From Phytoseiulus persimilis (taxonomy: Eukaryota; Arthropoda; Arachnida; Mesostigmata; Phytoseiidae): 64,000 bases of DNA. Under the pieces are notes generated by a model, which saw only the letters and a program-made list of their open reading frames with translations, was not told where the DNA came from and searched no databases. The DNA is taken from positions 6,510,001-6,574,000 of the forward strand of contig CM075102.1 in NCBI GenBank assembly GCA_037576195.1. The letters are read 5' to 3'. Below, piece after piece: positions 27,198 through 38,351 of this stretch (position 1 is the stretch's first letter; each line of letters begins with the position of its first letter). The translations under genes and the position numbers were made by a program.

Positions 27198-29390
27198 TAG
27201 AGTGCGAATGTTCGAGCGCTGAAAAAAAGGGAAAATATGCATGCAAATATGCATTGAAAACGAGGAAAATATGCGGTTTCGAACTAAAAATATGCACGAA
27301 CGATTTATTGCGTATCAGGAGCCACAACGAGTATCATCAATGATTGCAAAGTACCACAGGGTCATTTTGAGATTCTCAAAAGTGAAACGCTGCCGGCGGT
27401 CGTTCAGGAGGTGCTTCAGCATCGAGAAGCTCCTTTCCACCTCTGTGGAGGTTATCGGCGCAAATTTGAAGCTGGATTGTTCAGTCGGAGACAGCAGCCC
27501 GTAATGATCATGGATGAATCGGGTGCCGCGCAGAGTGTCCGCTATAGCTTTTAAACGATTGTAATCAGGATTGCGATTCAGAACCGCTTCCTTTTTGCGA
27601 CGCAGTCTTTCTCCCCGCGGACCCGGGACTTCACCAAGGTCTCGTAGGATTCTTTCGAAAGCATCTGTGGAATCGGTCAGGAGCACATTCTCCTCGTCCA
27701 GGCGATGGATTCCATCAGGAATATTTGCTAAGTTGGCATCTATAAACGCCAAATCGCGTTGGAGAGATTCATCCCCGACTAAGCGTTGAGTCACTCGGAT
27801 GCCTAAAGCGTCCCTGCAGTCGAGAGCTTGAACGACCGACGAGGGAATGCTGAGATGATTCGCGTAATATACAGCCGCTTTCACCCAAGTTCCCCATCTG
27901 GTTAAACACGGCTGCGGTGGAAGTGGTGTCTCCGGCGCCATCTCACGGAACACAGTGACACCCGAAGCTGATTTTTGAGAGATTTTTTTTCCGTTCGAGA
28001 TGAGAGTGTCAACGAGAGGAAACATGAATCGGATCTCTTCCGCCATCCGATGGAGCGCATGCGCTGCGCAAGTGACGTGCAGCATTTCTGGGAACACCAC
28101 CTTCAGAGCTGATGCAGCCTTTATCATGTAGGCTGCACCATCGGAAACGAAGAGCAACACTCTATCGTGCTTGACCCCATCGGGCCAGAGGAGAGTTGAG
28201 GCGTTCATGAAAACCTGCGATATGGTTGAGCTGTTCGTCTTTTCCAAATTCTCTGCATGTAGGAGGAAGCTCCGGCTTCCTATTGCTCCTACCACGACGT
28301 GTGCCACGAAGCGGCCCGTAACGTCCGTCGTTTCATCGATGGAGATCCGAGGTTCGAGGTTAAATTGGGACTGTTTGCCCGATGCTTCCAAGAAGAGAAC
28401 TAGCTGCACAACACTGGATGAGCTCGAATTCTTCTTCTTATCCGATAATGCTTTGTGCTTTGCACCATTGATTTGTTGTGACACCGCGAATTTCTTGTCG
28501 GACGAAACTTCTCGTTCACAAATTCCACACAACAGTACTTGTCCGTCAGTTGACAGGACCTCACTTCCAAACTTTTTCACAAAGCCTTGCAGCTCCGTCT
28601 TCGTCGACGATTTCATCGGCGGCATTGGCCTAGCTTGCACAGGAATCACGGGTTCCCTGAGCGCTCGAACGCGTAAGGACTCACGAGAGGGCTTTATGTG
28701 GAAATAATGGTTGTAGACTTTCGAATTCTCACCCGTGATCCCATTCGTGGTACTTTCCGCTTCGTTGAGTCTTCTATATCGATCTCAAGAGGAGAAATTA
28801 AAGAGACCAGCAAATGTGTCAAAACTCGCCAGATGATGAAGTCGAAAGCCTGTTGTTTCTCATGCATGATTTTCTTGTTCAAAATTCAGTGATCAGTCAG
28901 GAAAGTGACCGCTTTTTCCGTCGGCTTGAGGCAGACCAGGTTATGGCGGGCTCGCGAACCCGGCAAGTTGCTGCTCCAGGATGGATTGTGGGGAGCGCTC
29001 TAAAGATGGCGAGTTCCCCAAGTTGAATTTAATTCACTAGGAATGCGGATAGATCGAGTGCGCCCACTAGAACGAGGGACAAAGAGGAAGCATGCGACTG
29101 ACTTTGGACATGTTCCTTGGCTGCTTGCGATCCCCCTACGAATCGATCGGCCTTTCTCCCATATTCGATGAATTCTACCGTGAAAGGCTCTAACCTCGAA
29201 ATTGCATGTGCGGGGGGCATAGGCTTCCAGGAAGACGATGAGAGTCCGAAAACAGTGACGTCGGTTTCGAATCACCTAATTTAGCTCAAACTATGCTCAC
29301 ACCGCCAGGATTCATGCATTTTAAGCTGAAATCCCTCGGAATAAGCTTTTTCAGGCATTACATGCATTTTGCTTGAACAATCGCACTCTC
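27198..29390 (-). mobile_element. hAT element, 2193 bp, inserted in the Helitron remnant
   Basis: The inverted ends TAGAGTGCGAATGTTCGAG (27198-27216) and the complement of GAGAGTGCGATTGTTCAAG (29372-29390) match at 16 of 19 bases. The 8-base target duplication GTCATGAC / CTCATGAC (27190-27197 and 29391-29398) matches 7 of 8, and 8 bp is the hAT hallmark. The uninterrupted target is seen at about 38427-38435 and 49306-49314. Only unit A has it, so it arrived after the unit duplications or was lost from the others. Confidence 0.92.
27315..28649 (-). CDS. hAT transposase, open but internally shortened
   Basis: A 444-residue open frame. It starts with a zinc-finger-like region (Cys41-X2-Cys44, His65) of the type in CGGBP1-related hAT transposases. 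It has catalytic Asp105 (Ser-Ile-Asp-Glu-Thr-Thr-Asp), Asp170 (Val-Ser-Asp-Gly-Ala), the Cys-Ala-Ala-His-Ala-Leu-His block (194-200), Arg-Trp-Gly-Thr-Trp (251-255), and the C-terminal dimerisation region with catalytic Glu405 (Val-Glu-Arg-Ser-Phe-Ser). Relatives have roughly 60-70 residues between the Gln-Phe-Asn around residue 97 and Ile-Ser-Ile-Asp; here the two abut at about residue 98. That suggests an in-frame internal deletion. The protein may be inactive although the frame is open. Confidence 0.82.
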   Translation of the reverse strand: MIPVQARPMPPMKSSTKTELQGFVKKFGSEVLSTDGQVLLCGICEREVSSDKKFAVSQQINGAKHKALSDKKKNSSSSSVVQLVLFLEASGKQSQFNLEPRISIDETTDVTGRFVAHVVVGAIGSRSFLLHAENLEKTNSSTISQVFMNASTLLWPDGVKHDRVLLFVSDGAAYMIKAASALKVVFPEMLHVTCAAHALHRMAEEIRFMFPLVDTLISNGKKISQKSASGVTVFREMAPETPLPPQPCLTRWGTWVKAAVYYANHLSIPSSVVQALDCRDALGIRVTQRLVGDESLQRDLAFIDANLANIPDGIHRLDEENVLLTDSTDAFERILRDLGEVPGPRGERLRRKKEAVLNRNPDYNRLKAIADTLRGTRFIHDHYGLLSPTEQSSFKFAPITSTEVERSFSMLKHLLNDRRQRFTFENLKMTLWYFAIIDDTRCGS

Positions 29391-30470
29391 CTCATGACAC
29401 GCTACAGCAAATGTAACTCCGGTCGAAATTCGAGATGAATGGAAACTTCGGCCATACGTCAGAAAAGTCATTCCAGAGAGTTTGAATATTGCAGACTTCA
29501 CAGAATGCGATGAGACATGCGAAGAAAACTCGCAAAACTTTCGGACTTTGGGAAGACGACGCTCCTTCGAGGCTGCTTCGGAAATAGGTGTGGTCATTGA
29601 GAAGTCCTGCAGTTTTTGCAGCATGCATGACCTTGGGGTCACATGTTCCGTTGATCGTTCTAAGATCTTCGAAGGATTCCGGACTCTCGACGTTCAACAA
29701 AAGTATCCGAAGAGCATACCGTTCCGTATCTCGAGGGGAAACTGTGTACATTCGTCCGATAATACCTCTCATGGGTCGTTTCCCTCGGGTCCAACCCGTT
29801 TTTGGCTTGAGAACGGAATATCTTGGCATTTGGTAATAGTATAGGCCGCTTTGGTTCCAGATTCCAGGGAGTTTGTCTGTTCCACGTAGAGCTCAGCTTG
29901 AAGAAAGCCGTAAGCGTCGTGAACCTGCTCGTTGCACTACCAAGTGCAGATTGCTCTCCGCCGTCATGGAAAATGACGATTTGTTTATTGGACAAGTGTA
30001 TGGCGAGTCTCAGAACAGTGTGAGACTCATCTTGGATCTCGAATCTGGGAATGCGATGAGAGACTTCTCGAGCACAAACGTAACGCGCCTTCAAATGTTT
30101 TTTTTTTTGTATCTCATCACATTCGTCCTCAGTTGAGTTGATTCCGATGGACGCACGGTCCGAGCCTTTGTAAACGTATTCGTAGAGAGTTGTGTATTCA
30201 TACTTGGCAAAAAGTACGGATTGTAAGGGATCTCAATTGTTTCAAGAACTCCTCCGAGCATCGGCCATCTTTCATACATGGTGCTTCAGGGTTGAATGCT
30301 CCACAGTTCCGATGAATCATGAAAGCAATCACAGCCTCATGCCGACGTGGCTTCTTTACCGGATCTGGCATCTACCCACAACAAACACGATCAACCAATT
30401 CAGCAGCGCGAGGCTTGAATTGCTCTCTCAATGCAAGCAATGTCTGACAGTGTGGTAAATCAAGCTGTCA
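29391..30470 (-). pseudogene. Helitron helicase remnant, main part (unit A)
   Basis: The same Helitron as at 521-1416 but with more of the region preserved. It has Val-Ser-Pro-Arg-Asp-Thr-Glu-Arg-Tyr-Ala-Leu-Arg, Leu-Arg-Thr-Ile-Asn-Gly-Thr, Ala-Gly-Leu-Leu-Asn-Asp and Phe-Phe-Ala-Cys-Leu-Ile (29829-29392). It also has the Ala-Arg-Tyr-Val block (30094) and Ile-Pro-Tyr-Asn-Pro-Tyr (30250). It keeps the Val-Ser-Pro-Arg block that B and C have lost by a deletion at 38749/49629. It is cut at 30470 by the RT element. Frameshifts are present. Confidence 0.8.
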
Positions 30471-32353
30471 AAGTAAAATCATACTCAGTCTGGAATCATC
30501 CAGTAAGAAAGCATCTCCCAGTTCACTTAGAGGTAGAACCTCGAGGAATACGGCGGAATCTGCACTCCCGGCAAGAGATGCGATACTCCCGAATAATTCA
30601 GTGTCAATCGATGGAGAACGAACTGGAGCACGTGATACACGACCAGCGAATCGAATTCGGCGACCCGGACATAACAGAAGGAATCATCGTTAAGTTCATG
30701 TCATACGGCCTCCGAAAGGCGAAACGGAGAAAACAGACGAAACGATGGTTCACCACAGAGTGCCGACAACTACTCCACAAGGCAAAGGATCTTTTGAGGA
30801 GACTGCGTAACGGAGCATAGGAGGCCAAGGAAGAATACCGTCGCGCCCAGATAGAACACCACGCGGAAGTCAAGGCGAGCAAGTTGCGAACCGCTGAAGA
30901 AGACGAACGGTAGATGGTATCAAACGCGGAAGAAGAACCATACCGATACATAATCAAACGGAAGAACAGAAGCGTCTGCAATTCAACCGCGGAGTCGGTC
31001 AGGGAACATTTTGAGAGACTTCTATTCGATCCGGAAACAGCACCACCAGAAGCAAATGTCGAATTACCGTCAAGCTTCGACCAGTGGTTGATCAACGTCC
31101 CGTGGACGCGCCTAGAAGTTCAAGAAGTCGTCAGGTCTCTGCCGAAAGGGAAGAGTGCGGGCCCTGACGGCCTATACTACGAACACTGGAAAGCGACCAT
31201 CCACATCACCGCAGAGCTGATCGCGCGTCTCTTCAACAATATCATGCAAGGAGGAAGAGTACCGAGTTCGTGGCATCGGGCCCGACTCACGGTACTGTTC
31301 AAAGGCAAGCCAGCGGATTCAAAGAGCAACTTGGATCTCTTCAGGGGGATCGCGAGCGAGACGACCCTCAAGAAAATTTTCTTCAAGGGAATCAGAAGAA
31401 TCGAGTACTTGATCGAAGACCACCTGCCCCCGCAGCAGTTCGGTTTCCGACGAGGCCTTGGAACGCAAGACGCGCTCCACGTCGTGATGTCGGAAATAGA
31501 GAGAAGTCTCGCCACGAAGGGGCATACGTTTGCCATTCTGGTAGACTGTCAGAAAGCTTTCGATTTAGCACCAAGACAGAGAATGGTGAGCGCTTTCAAG
31601 CGAGCAGGAGTCAATGGGCTACTCCTCATAGTTATTGAGAGTTTCTACCACGAAGACTCCCTCGAAGTCAACATCGGAGCAGGAATCAGCGTTGACATAC
31701 AACAGAACCGCGGAACACCACAAGGCGATCCACTAAGGTACACGGGGTTCTCACTCCTTCTTGCAGAGCTCCACGCGAAGGTCATCGACGAATGTAGAAC
31801 AACGACGATCACAATGTTAGCGGATGACATTATCATTCTCCATCGAAGCCGGAGCCTACTCCAAGAGATGCTCGACGTAGTGAGCGAACATCTTGAGGAT
31901 GAAGGACTACGACTCAATGCTTCAAAGACAGTGGTGATGAATATCAGACGAGGAAGCCGACCCAGCCGACATTACCGGATTTTGTGGAAAGAAAACCAAT
32001 TGGAACTCGTGTCATCAGCAAAATACCTCGGACTTCGCTTGCAGACAACTGGGACATGCTTCACGGAGCATGTCGAACAGGTTTGCTGCAAGACGATCGC
32101 TACAATGTACGGAGACACCGGAGACCCCTACAAATCTCATACAATTCTCATTAAAGCCCTACCAAAACTCTCTTACGGTATGGACCGCGTATGGAGACAT
32201 CTCACAGTGAGAAATTTCCGGGAACTCGAGAGCTGCTGCTGCACTTATCTCAAACGAGCCTATCGAGTCCACAAAAGCGCACGAAATCGTCACTTGTACA
32301 TGCTGTCGGACAGTGGTGTGCCCTTTGTGGAGATCATGAGAAGAAGACTCTAA
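30471..32353 (+). pseudogene. Non-LTR ORF2 fragment with near-complete RT (unit B)
   Basis: A 5'-truncated non-LTR retrotransposon inserted antisense to the Helitron remnant. 30471-30910 encodes the linker after the endonuclease, with TAG stops at 30818-30820 and 30911-30913. The RT frame 30914-32353 is open for 479 codons. It has Lys-Ser-Ala-Gly-Pro-Asp-Gly (80-86), Phe-Gly-Phe-Arg-Arg-Gly (176-181), motif A Val-Asp211-Cys-Gln-Lys-Ala-Phe-Asp217, Gln-Gly-Asp-Pro-Leu (270-274) and motif C Leu-Ala-Asp304-Asp305. The Leu at motif C is unusual against Tyr or Phe. The endonuclease and ORF1 are missing. The stop at 30911 is shared by units B, C and D. I cannot assign the clade. Confidence 0.85.
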
Positions 32354-34572
32354 GCAGAAAATACGCCAGCGTTTCTCGAAATCATCAAGGATTAGAAGCA
32401 TAAGGTCGGGGCGGTACGCACGGAGCTTGAAGGGGATCCGATCCCCGAACACCGCGGAATGTGGAGTGCCGCAATGTACCCAAGAAGGCACCTCTTCGCT
32501 AGATACCTCATGAAAACGGGAACTGATTTTCCGTTCCGAGCGGGTTCCACAATCAACTGTGTAGAAGAGAGAATTGTCATGCGCTAAGTGATATGAGTTG
32601 ATGTAAATACTGCGGTCAGAGCTGTCCACGATATCATGCTATAGTGTGTGAGATGAGACCCGGACTCGACAAACTGGGAGGTGCAGAGCACCATGTGTAA
32701 CTAACACGCAATAAATCTGTTATTATTATTAGCTCAGAATCAGAGATTTTGGGATTCGAACCCGTACCCGAGATTTTGCGCTAGAGATGCCCTCGAGAAA
32801 GCCTAGAGATTAACATGCATCCGAATTTCCAGATGCTACAGAACTACATCTACAGAGGCCTTGATGTTCCTTGCTGGAACCATTCACTGGCCTCTGCTGG
32901 CCCTGGAGCGAACTGAAGTGTAGGAGCAAGCCACAATCCGCGATGCCCCCCAGACTCCAATGGGATTAGGTAGCTCGTCAAAATATTTGACAAGGAAGAG
33001 TGTTAAGTTTGTCACCTCAATTCCTTAGCTCAGTGGCTATCGAGCCTTGCCAGCTATGCCAGTTGACGCCAGAGCCGGTTCTGCAAACGTCTCCGAGCAC
33101 GGTTGGGATTCGGAGATATCGTTGCGAATTCCTCCTCCGATGTCCGAATGATTACTCGACACGTTTGTTGATCCATGCTATGGAGTAACCAGCAGTACTC
33201 CATAACATGGATCAGCCAAGGTATAACGCAATCGACGCCTGCCGTTCGAGTGGTTTCGATACCGTAACAGTTTCCAGCCTCAATCAATCGCAAAAGTGTT
33301 TTCTACGTTGGGGAAGAGATGGTAACAGAGCAAACATCCTGAGATGTTATCAGGAAGGTCCTTCATAGACCGTTACCGCTCCTCGAACCGCGGAGATTCG
33401 TGATCGGATGAGAAATCGCGGTAGCTGCAAGGAAGGAAAGTCGCTGAATCAGTCGTATGCTCATCACAGTTCCAACAAATCGTTGTTGCGGAATCTTCTT
33501 AGGTCTCCCCGGAGACCGTGGAGTTTTGGCAAGCCCCAGCGCACCGCTCTGGAGCTCAGAGTTCCTAGCGTTCCAGAAACGCTACTAGAGTATTATTCCG
33601 GCCAGAGGATGGAGAGCCGAGACAGCATCTCTGTCCATCCGAAATGAACGAGCCAACGTTGCACGTCGGCTTCGTGAAGCGAACATCACTGCGGCTCGGT
33701 CGACTGTTTGCTAACAGCCGACAACACACAAGTTGCAACCCGACCGTGAGCACACGGTGCGAGCGACACGCTTGCAAATCTCCAACCAAGTTCGCTCCGC
33801 GGAGTCCGGACAAGCGGCTGAGGCCAGTAGACCAACAACCTGGGTCTTTCCTCAAGGATCCCGAGCGGGTTTGGCAACAATCGTAGATCTGCTAGCGTAG
33901 GTCAACGTCAGCTCTGAACACGTTCGCGAGCGGAATAAGCTGTGGATCGCGTGGAGATGGAGTAGAATCGGTTCAGCCTTGAGAACACCTAAGGAGGAGT
34001 TCTCTGGCTCCTCGTTACTGGTTCTGACATCTATCACATCGAGCGACGTCGTGGAAAAGAAAACATGAATCCCCTCTGCCCTGCTCTCTCGAATCATTGC
34101 CGACTCCTGTCGATTCTACTGACACTTCCACTTCCGTGTTCAGCTGAAATCTCTCCTCTTCGGGACCAGTAATCAGACATAGTCCGAAACAACAGCCCTA
34201 TCCTTTACAATCATTCACCACTCGTTCTGCACAGTATGACTCCACGTTCTTCCCTCGCGAATCTCTCCTTTGGGGTGCCCTTCGCTCCTAAGTCTCCCCT
34301 CCGGCGTACAATGCCAAAATCTTCCGAACTTCCGTCCTCTTGCACTTCCAGATACAAGAGCCTTGGTTTTCTCCAATGGGTATCAACTATATATCAATTC
34401 CACTCTTCGGGATCGTGCGCAAATGCATTCCATTCTTATGGCTCTTCTCCCATTATCATTCTTCCTTTCCTCCGCACCCACAGTTCCTCTTGTGGATCAT
34501 CGAGCGTTTCCTCCGTGAGTTGTTCTCCCAAGAAAAAAGCAAATGATATCGAAAATATTTCGGCTACATGAA
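32354..34572. other. RT 3' tail and unassigned sequence (unit B)
   Basis: AATAAA at 32711-32716, then a TTA repeat to about 32732, mark the RT element's end. The rest has no recognised gene. The hairpin is at 33167-33216. A 15-bp stretch (GAGGGACGTGCACCG-like, about 20002-20016 in unit A) is missing here and in unit D. Confidence 0.6.
33167..33216. other. 50-bp hairpin (unit B)
   Basis: The same structure as at 20104-20153. One further mismatch (ATCAGC for ATCAAC) in the right arm is shared with unit D only. Confidence 0.75.
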
Positions 34573-34595
34573 TTTATTAACACTGATGAAGGCAA

Positions 34596-35714
34596 TCAGA
34601 ATAACTCTTGGAGGTCAGTGTAGTCGACAGGAGTTCGCTCACTTGAAAATTTCTGTTTTTTGAGAGCTCTACAGTTCCCGGTGCCGCTATCCTCTCCGGA
34701 TCTTTTGGAACCGATGCTCTCAGTATTCATAACTGTTGTTGGCTCCGCTCGCCTCTCAGGAGGAGCTTCCTCGACTGCGGACGCCGACTTCTTCCTTGTT
34801 ACTCCAACCTTCGAGCGTATGAAGCCTAGAAGGTCGTCTTTGGTCAGTTGGGACCCTGATGATTGGTCCGTAGACTGACAGCTGTGCCATTCGAGAAGAC
34901 CGGGACAAACTCCGGGGGTGTAGGCTGTCCGTGTGGGCTGGAGTAATATCCCTAGGATATTGTGGGTAACCTGTGATCGGAACTTGGCTGCGAGAAGCTT
35001 CTCGGTCATATCAAGGCCGAAGGTCTCCTTTTTCACTATCTCGAAAGGCTCGTCGACTACCTTGATCTGGCCGTCGAGAATGGCCTGACTCCGCGCACCG
35101 ATGATTTCCTTGTCGATGCACAACTTCCTTATGTCGAAGCTCATGAGGCCGACCTTGTCGACTCGGAAATGAGCGATGTCCCGAACGAGAAAACGAGGGT
35201 GGACCTTGCCGTTTTCCCGGTCGAAAACCATTTCCCCGTCGAGCAGGGTGCAGAAGAGGTGCTTTCGAGGATCCTTCCGGTATGGGAATTTCATATTCGC
35301 AACGGAGAAAGCATTGTTCCTCTCGTCGAGAAGATATATCTCACCGGCCTGGGCGATGAGCATCAGGAAACGAACTCCGTCCGATTTCCAAGTGACTCCG
35401 TATTGCTCCTTGGTCACCGTTGGGAGGTTTTGCACTCCCAAACTTCTCGGCTTCGTTCCTGGGAAGCCGGCACCCTGATGTCCGGAGAGCTGGGCGGCCA
35501 CCTTCCGCACCATGCACGACTCCTCTTCGTCCTCGATGAAGGTTACACCGGGAACTTGCTCCATGAGCTTTCTCGAGCTGTTAGGCGACTCGAAGCGGTT
35601 TGCCACCGTGACGCTGAGGGATTGCTGTGTTTGGAGCATAGCGATCTTCTTTGTGTGTTTGATGGCTCCGGAAGATGATTGAGAAACTGTTCGAATTCCG
35701 AACTCGAGCTCCAA
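34596..35714 (-). CDS. mRNA-capping guanylyltransferase-like protein, copy B
   Basis: 372 codons, open. It is the same protein as copy A (21533-22651) apart from Tyr298Phe, Arg340Gly, Asn345Thr and Gln355Lys, all in the C-terminal tail. It has the same intact Lys110 motif I and the same altered motifs IV and V. Its protein sequence is identical to copy D. AATAAA on the - strand follows the stop, as in copy A. The preceding RT copy lies on the opposite strand, so the two are not one transcription unit. Confidence 0.82.
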   Translation of the reverse strand: MELEFGIRTVSQSSSGAIKHTKKIAMLQTQQSLSVTVANRFESPNSSRKLMEQVPGVTFIEDEEESCMVRKVAAQLSGHQGAGFPGTKPRSLGVQNLPTVTKEQYGVTWKSDGVRFLMLIAQAGEIYLLDERNNAFSVANMKFPYRKDPRKHLFCTLLDGEMVFDRENGKVHPRFLVRDIAHFRVDKVGLMSFDIRKLCIDKEIIGARSQAILDGQIKVVDEPFEIVKKETFGLDMTEKLLAAKFRSQVTHNILGILLQPTRTAYTPGVCPGLLEWHSCQSTDQSSGSQLTKDDLLGFIRSKVGVTRKKSASAVEEAPPERRAEPTTVMNTESIGSKRSGEDSGTGNCRALKKQKFSSERTPVDYTDLQELF

Positions 35715-36071
35715 CGTGTAAGCTCACGCAGGCGAATGCGAAGAGTCCCAATAACTACGAGCGTTTTATCTGCTGATTTCAAGTGGGCGGTACCTAGTTC
35801 GACCAATGGATGGGCCCCAAATTTTTGAGTTGGAATGCGTTTCAACCCCAACTCTCACTGTCCCGCGGTTACAGACGCAGTTGCCTATCTGTTTTGAGGG
35901 CACACCCGCGACCTCCGGGGAGTGCGGTCAGGGTTGAGCTCTTGCTGTGACTCGCAACCACAACGGGGTTTGACTGGGCTTATGCAGCCGCAAAAGTACC
36001 GGAGCTCTCTCGTTTGATTCTACGAGGCTGATGAGAAATAGAGATCGTCTTTGTTTGGAGAACTCCTTCAC

Positions 36072-36575
36072 TCATGCTGATCGGACCGACTTTTTCAATC
36101 TATAGCATGATATTTCATGTAGCCCGAGCGCTGAGAATCTCCGGAAGCGGCTCGCAGGTCCGCAGCCGAAGCGCGAGGGACGCGCTATCATTGGAGTGGA
36201 CCTTGCAATATTGACGATACAGCTAACATAAGCCGGATAATTTCGTGACGTAGTGCCCCTCTCCTCACTTGTCGAGCCTCCGATTCGGATGTCGGGTAGG
36301 TATCCGGCGATTGGTGCGAGTCCCTCTTCCGATATAAAATTTTGACTGTGTTGGAGAGTGTGAAACACCGAAACATTCTGCGCTCGACAGTATTCCGCAC
36401 GAACCAGAGCGATCGCCTCGTCGTATTCGTGTCGATCGAGGTTTCGCAACCCTCTCGCCTTCCAGCCTATAGCAATTAAATGAAATGTCTCACGGGCGGA
36501 TTTCTCCGAAACGGCTGATCCGGCGGGATCGAGCGAGGGATGCTCTCCATTATTGGAATAGAATGAAGACATCAC
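36072..36575 (-). CDS. Hypothetical 167-codon ORF across a deletion junction (unit B)
   Basis: I do not recognise this protein. The open frame crosses the 36120/36121 junction, so its C-terminal 16 codons come from the other side of the breakpoint. The corresponding reading is frameshifted in units A and C (Ala-Ile-Ala-Leu-Val-Arg-Ala-Glu-Tyr here). It may be a relic of a longer coding element rather than a gene. No signal peptide, membrane segment or known motif is seen. Confidence 0.2.
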   Translation of the reverse strand: MMSSFYSNNGEHPSLDPAGSAVSEKSARETFHLIAIGWKARGLRNLDRHEYDEAIALVRAEYCRAQNVSVFHTLQHSQNFISEEGLAPIAGYLPDIRIGGSTSEERGTTSRNYPAYVSCIVNIARSTPMIARPSRFGCGPASRFRRFSALGLHEISCYRLKKSVRSA

Positions 36576-37531
36576 TCGACCCTCAGATCGTAGTTTGTGT
36601 CAGACTGTACCCTTTAGTAACTGCTCCTCCTTCGCATCTGTTGTCCGTAAGCTGGTCTGGGAAGTTATTCATGAACCAATTCGAATCGATCCTTAGGAGG
36701 TACTCCCGGTCGATAGCTCGGGCCAAAGACAACGTTTGCCACGCGGAGCAAACATCATGAGGTGGAGCATAGAATAAGCACTTCCCTCGAAATTCTGCCC
36801 CAGACGAGCCTGGAGAACTTCCCACTGGCTGCGTCCGAGTCATGATGCCCGAGTGATGCTAATGACTCCTGTTTCCGTCTCAATCTGGAGTCTTTTTTCG
36901 AGTAAATCACTGGCGATCTCGCTTTGAGAACCCACACCCGAGTCAAGCTTTAGAATACTCCCGGCGGCTCCTCAGGTTCAGTCCTGCGATGAGGAAGTCT
37001 ATCCGACGCCGGGCGGGCTGCTCCATTGTTCTTGGGCAATCTTGAGCTTCCAATATGCTGTAGTTTGACGGTGATCTCGAAAACACCGGAACATTCGCCT
37101 CAAGACGAAGTAAATGGTGAGATTATTATCGGTTGTGACACGATATCAGTGTTTATTCAGAAGAGAATAAAATTAGCCAACGGGAAGGCCCTTGAAGAAG
37201 GGGTGGATACGATCGCCCGCCCTTTTTCGAGGGAATGAGATTACTTCGATCGGTTTTCTGGCGAATGAACGGCTCCCTTCCACTCGTCCAACGCGACCGA
37301 TCTCGATCGGATGAATACTGACGTTTTCACGATGACTTTTTGGGGGACCTCGAAAAAATAAATGTGTAAATTTTAAAACCATTTCCTGACCCCAAATTTT
37401 CATTGTTTGCATTCGAATTCTGCATCCTTCATCGATCACTCCTTGATTCCCGAGAAAATTCCAAGAACTGAGGAAGTTATGGCCAAAACAAGATCGGGCT
37501 CGAAAATTCTCGACTAGAAAAAGCCACCCTG
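36576..37531. other. Unassigned conserved unit sequence (unit B)
   Basis: Matches 25322-26294 of unit A at high identity. No gene family is recognised on either strand. Confidence 0.45.
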
Positions 37532-37541
37532 TATATATAAA
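37532..37541 (+). promoter_or_regulatory. TATA-like block (unit B)
   Basis: TATATATAAA, identical to 26295-26304 in unit A. Use as a promoter is unproven. Confidence 0.35.
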
Positions 37542-37574
37542 CCCGCTCCCACCGGCCTGATAACATTTGATATA

Positions 37575-37880
37575 TTGGGTGCTCGCGAAAGCTCGGTGCG
37601 CTCTCCTTCGATCGCTCATGGCTCCACAGTAGGTGCGCAGAATGAATGGAATAGATCCGACAATGAGCTGAAATTCGATTCCGCGAAAAGCGCGGTCGTG
37701 CTATACTCGGCCCATGACCTGGGGGCCCAGAGGGAACTGAGTACACAAGGTGAGGATGTTCCGGCATCTCGAAACTACGAATTCTTGGGCATCACGCGTT
37801 CGGACTCTTGAAACTACCTGAACAACCAGGAATAAATGGTTGTTCAAATTATGGGGTTTTGAAAGATTCGAAATCTCTGG
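37575..37880 (+). pseudogene. Non-LTR RT scrap (unit B)
   Basis: Copy of 26338-26643. It keeps the Lys-Ser-Ala-Val-Val and Tyr-Glu-Phe-Leu-Gly-Ile-Thr blocks and the same terminating stop at 37809-37811. Confidence 0.68.
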
Positions 37881-38064
37881 AGCAGAGGTCGTCAAACTGT
37901 GTGTCGCGACACACCAGGGTGCCGAGTGTGTCGCGGGGTGCCCCGGGGTGTCGCGAGGTGTCGCTGAGTGCCAGGGGGCAGAGAGGCTGTTGAGGGCTGC
38001 CGAGGGGTGACAGGCGATGTCGAATGAGGCCGAACGACGTCTCTCTCCGTTCTAATCATACTTC

Positions 38065-38225
38065 GGTGATGATTCCACCATACTTTCCGGGATCCCATGC
38101 GGGTGACTCCGAGGTCGATCCGGCATACTTTTCAGGGCCCGGAGATTTGATTCCGGGACCGATCTGACCATGCTTCTCTGAATCTGGAGGGGTTATTACG
38201 AGACCAATCTGACCATGCTTCTCAA
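38065..38225. repeat. Short 45-bp minisatellite block (unit B)
   Basis: Four degenerate units, nearly identical to 26830-26995. Confidence 0.7.
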
Positions 38226-38351
38226 AACCATGATGCTAACTCGGTGAAGAGAGAGAAAAGTGCCTCGATACCAGCTCAGAATCCTATCGAGAATCGGTGG
38301 CCACTCCCGAAAGTTTCCCGATGACACTACATGTAAGGCAATGTGTGTCTG

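Larger units (their letters stand above)
19194..30470. repeat. Segmental unit A
   Basis: First of four tandem units. It runs from a truncated RT 3' end to the junction where the next RT copy starts inside the Helitron remnant. It carries the 1.79-kb Gypsy/non-LTR segment (23058-24850), like unit C, and uniquely the hAT insertion. Its capping-like ORF is closest to those of B and D, whereas the presence of the 1.79-kb segment groups it with C. Confidence 0.92.

Noticed and set aside
35169-35678. 169-codon + strand ORF opposite the capping-like gene (also 55053-55562)
   Set aside because: Antisense shadow of the guanylyltransferase-like frame; it is shorter in copies A and C and resembles no protein.
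36072-36575. 167-codon ORF as a confirmed gene
   Set aside because: It crosses a deletion breakpoint, is frameshifted in the two longer units and has no recognised domain; kept only as a low-confidence entry.
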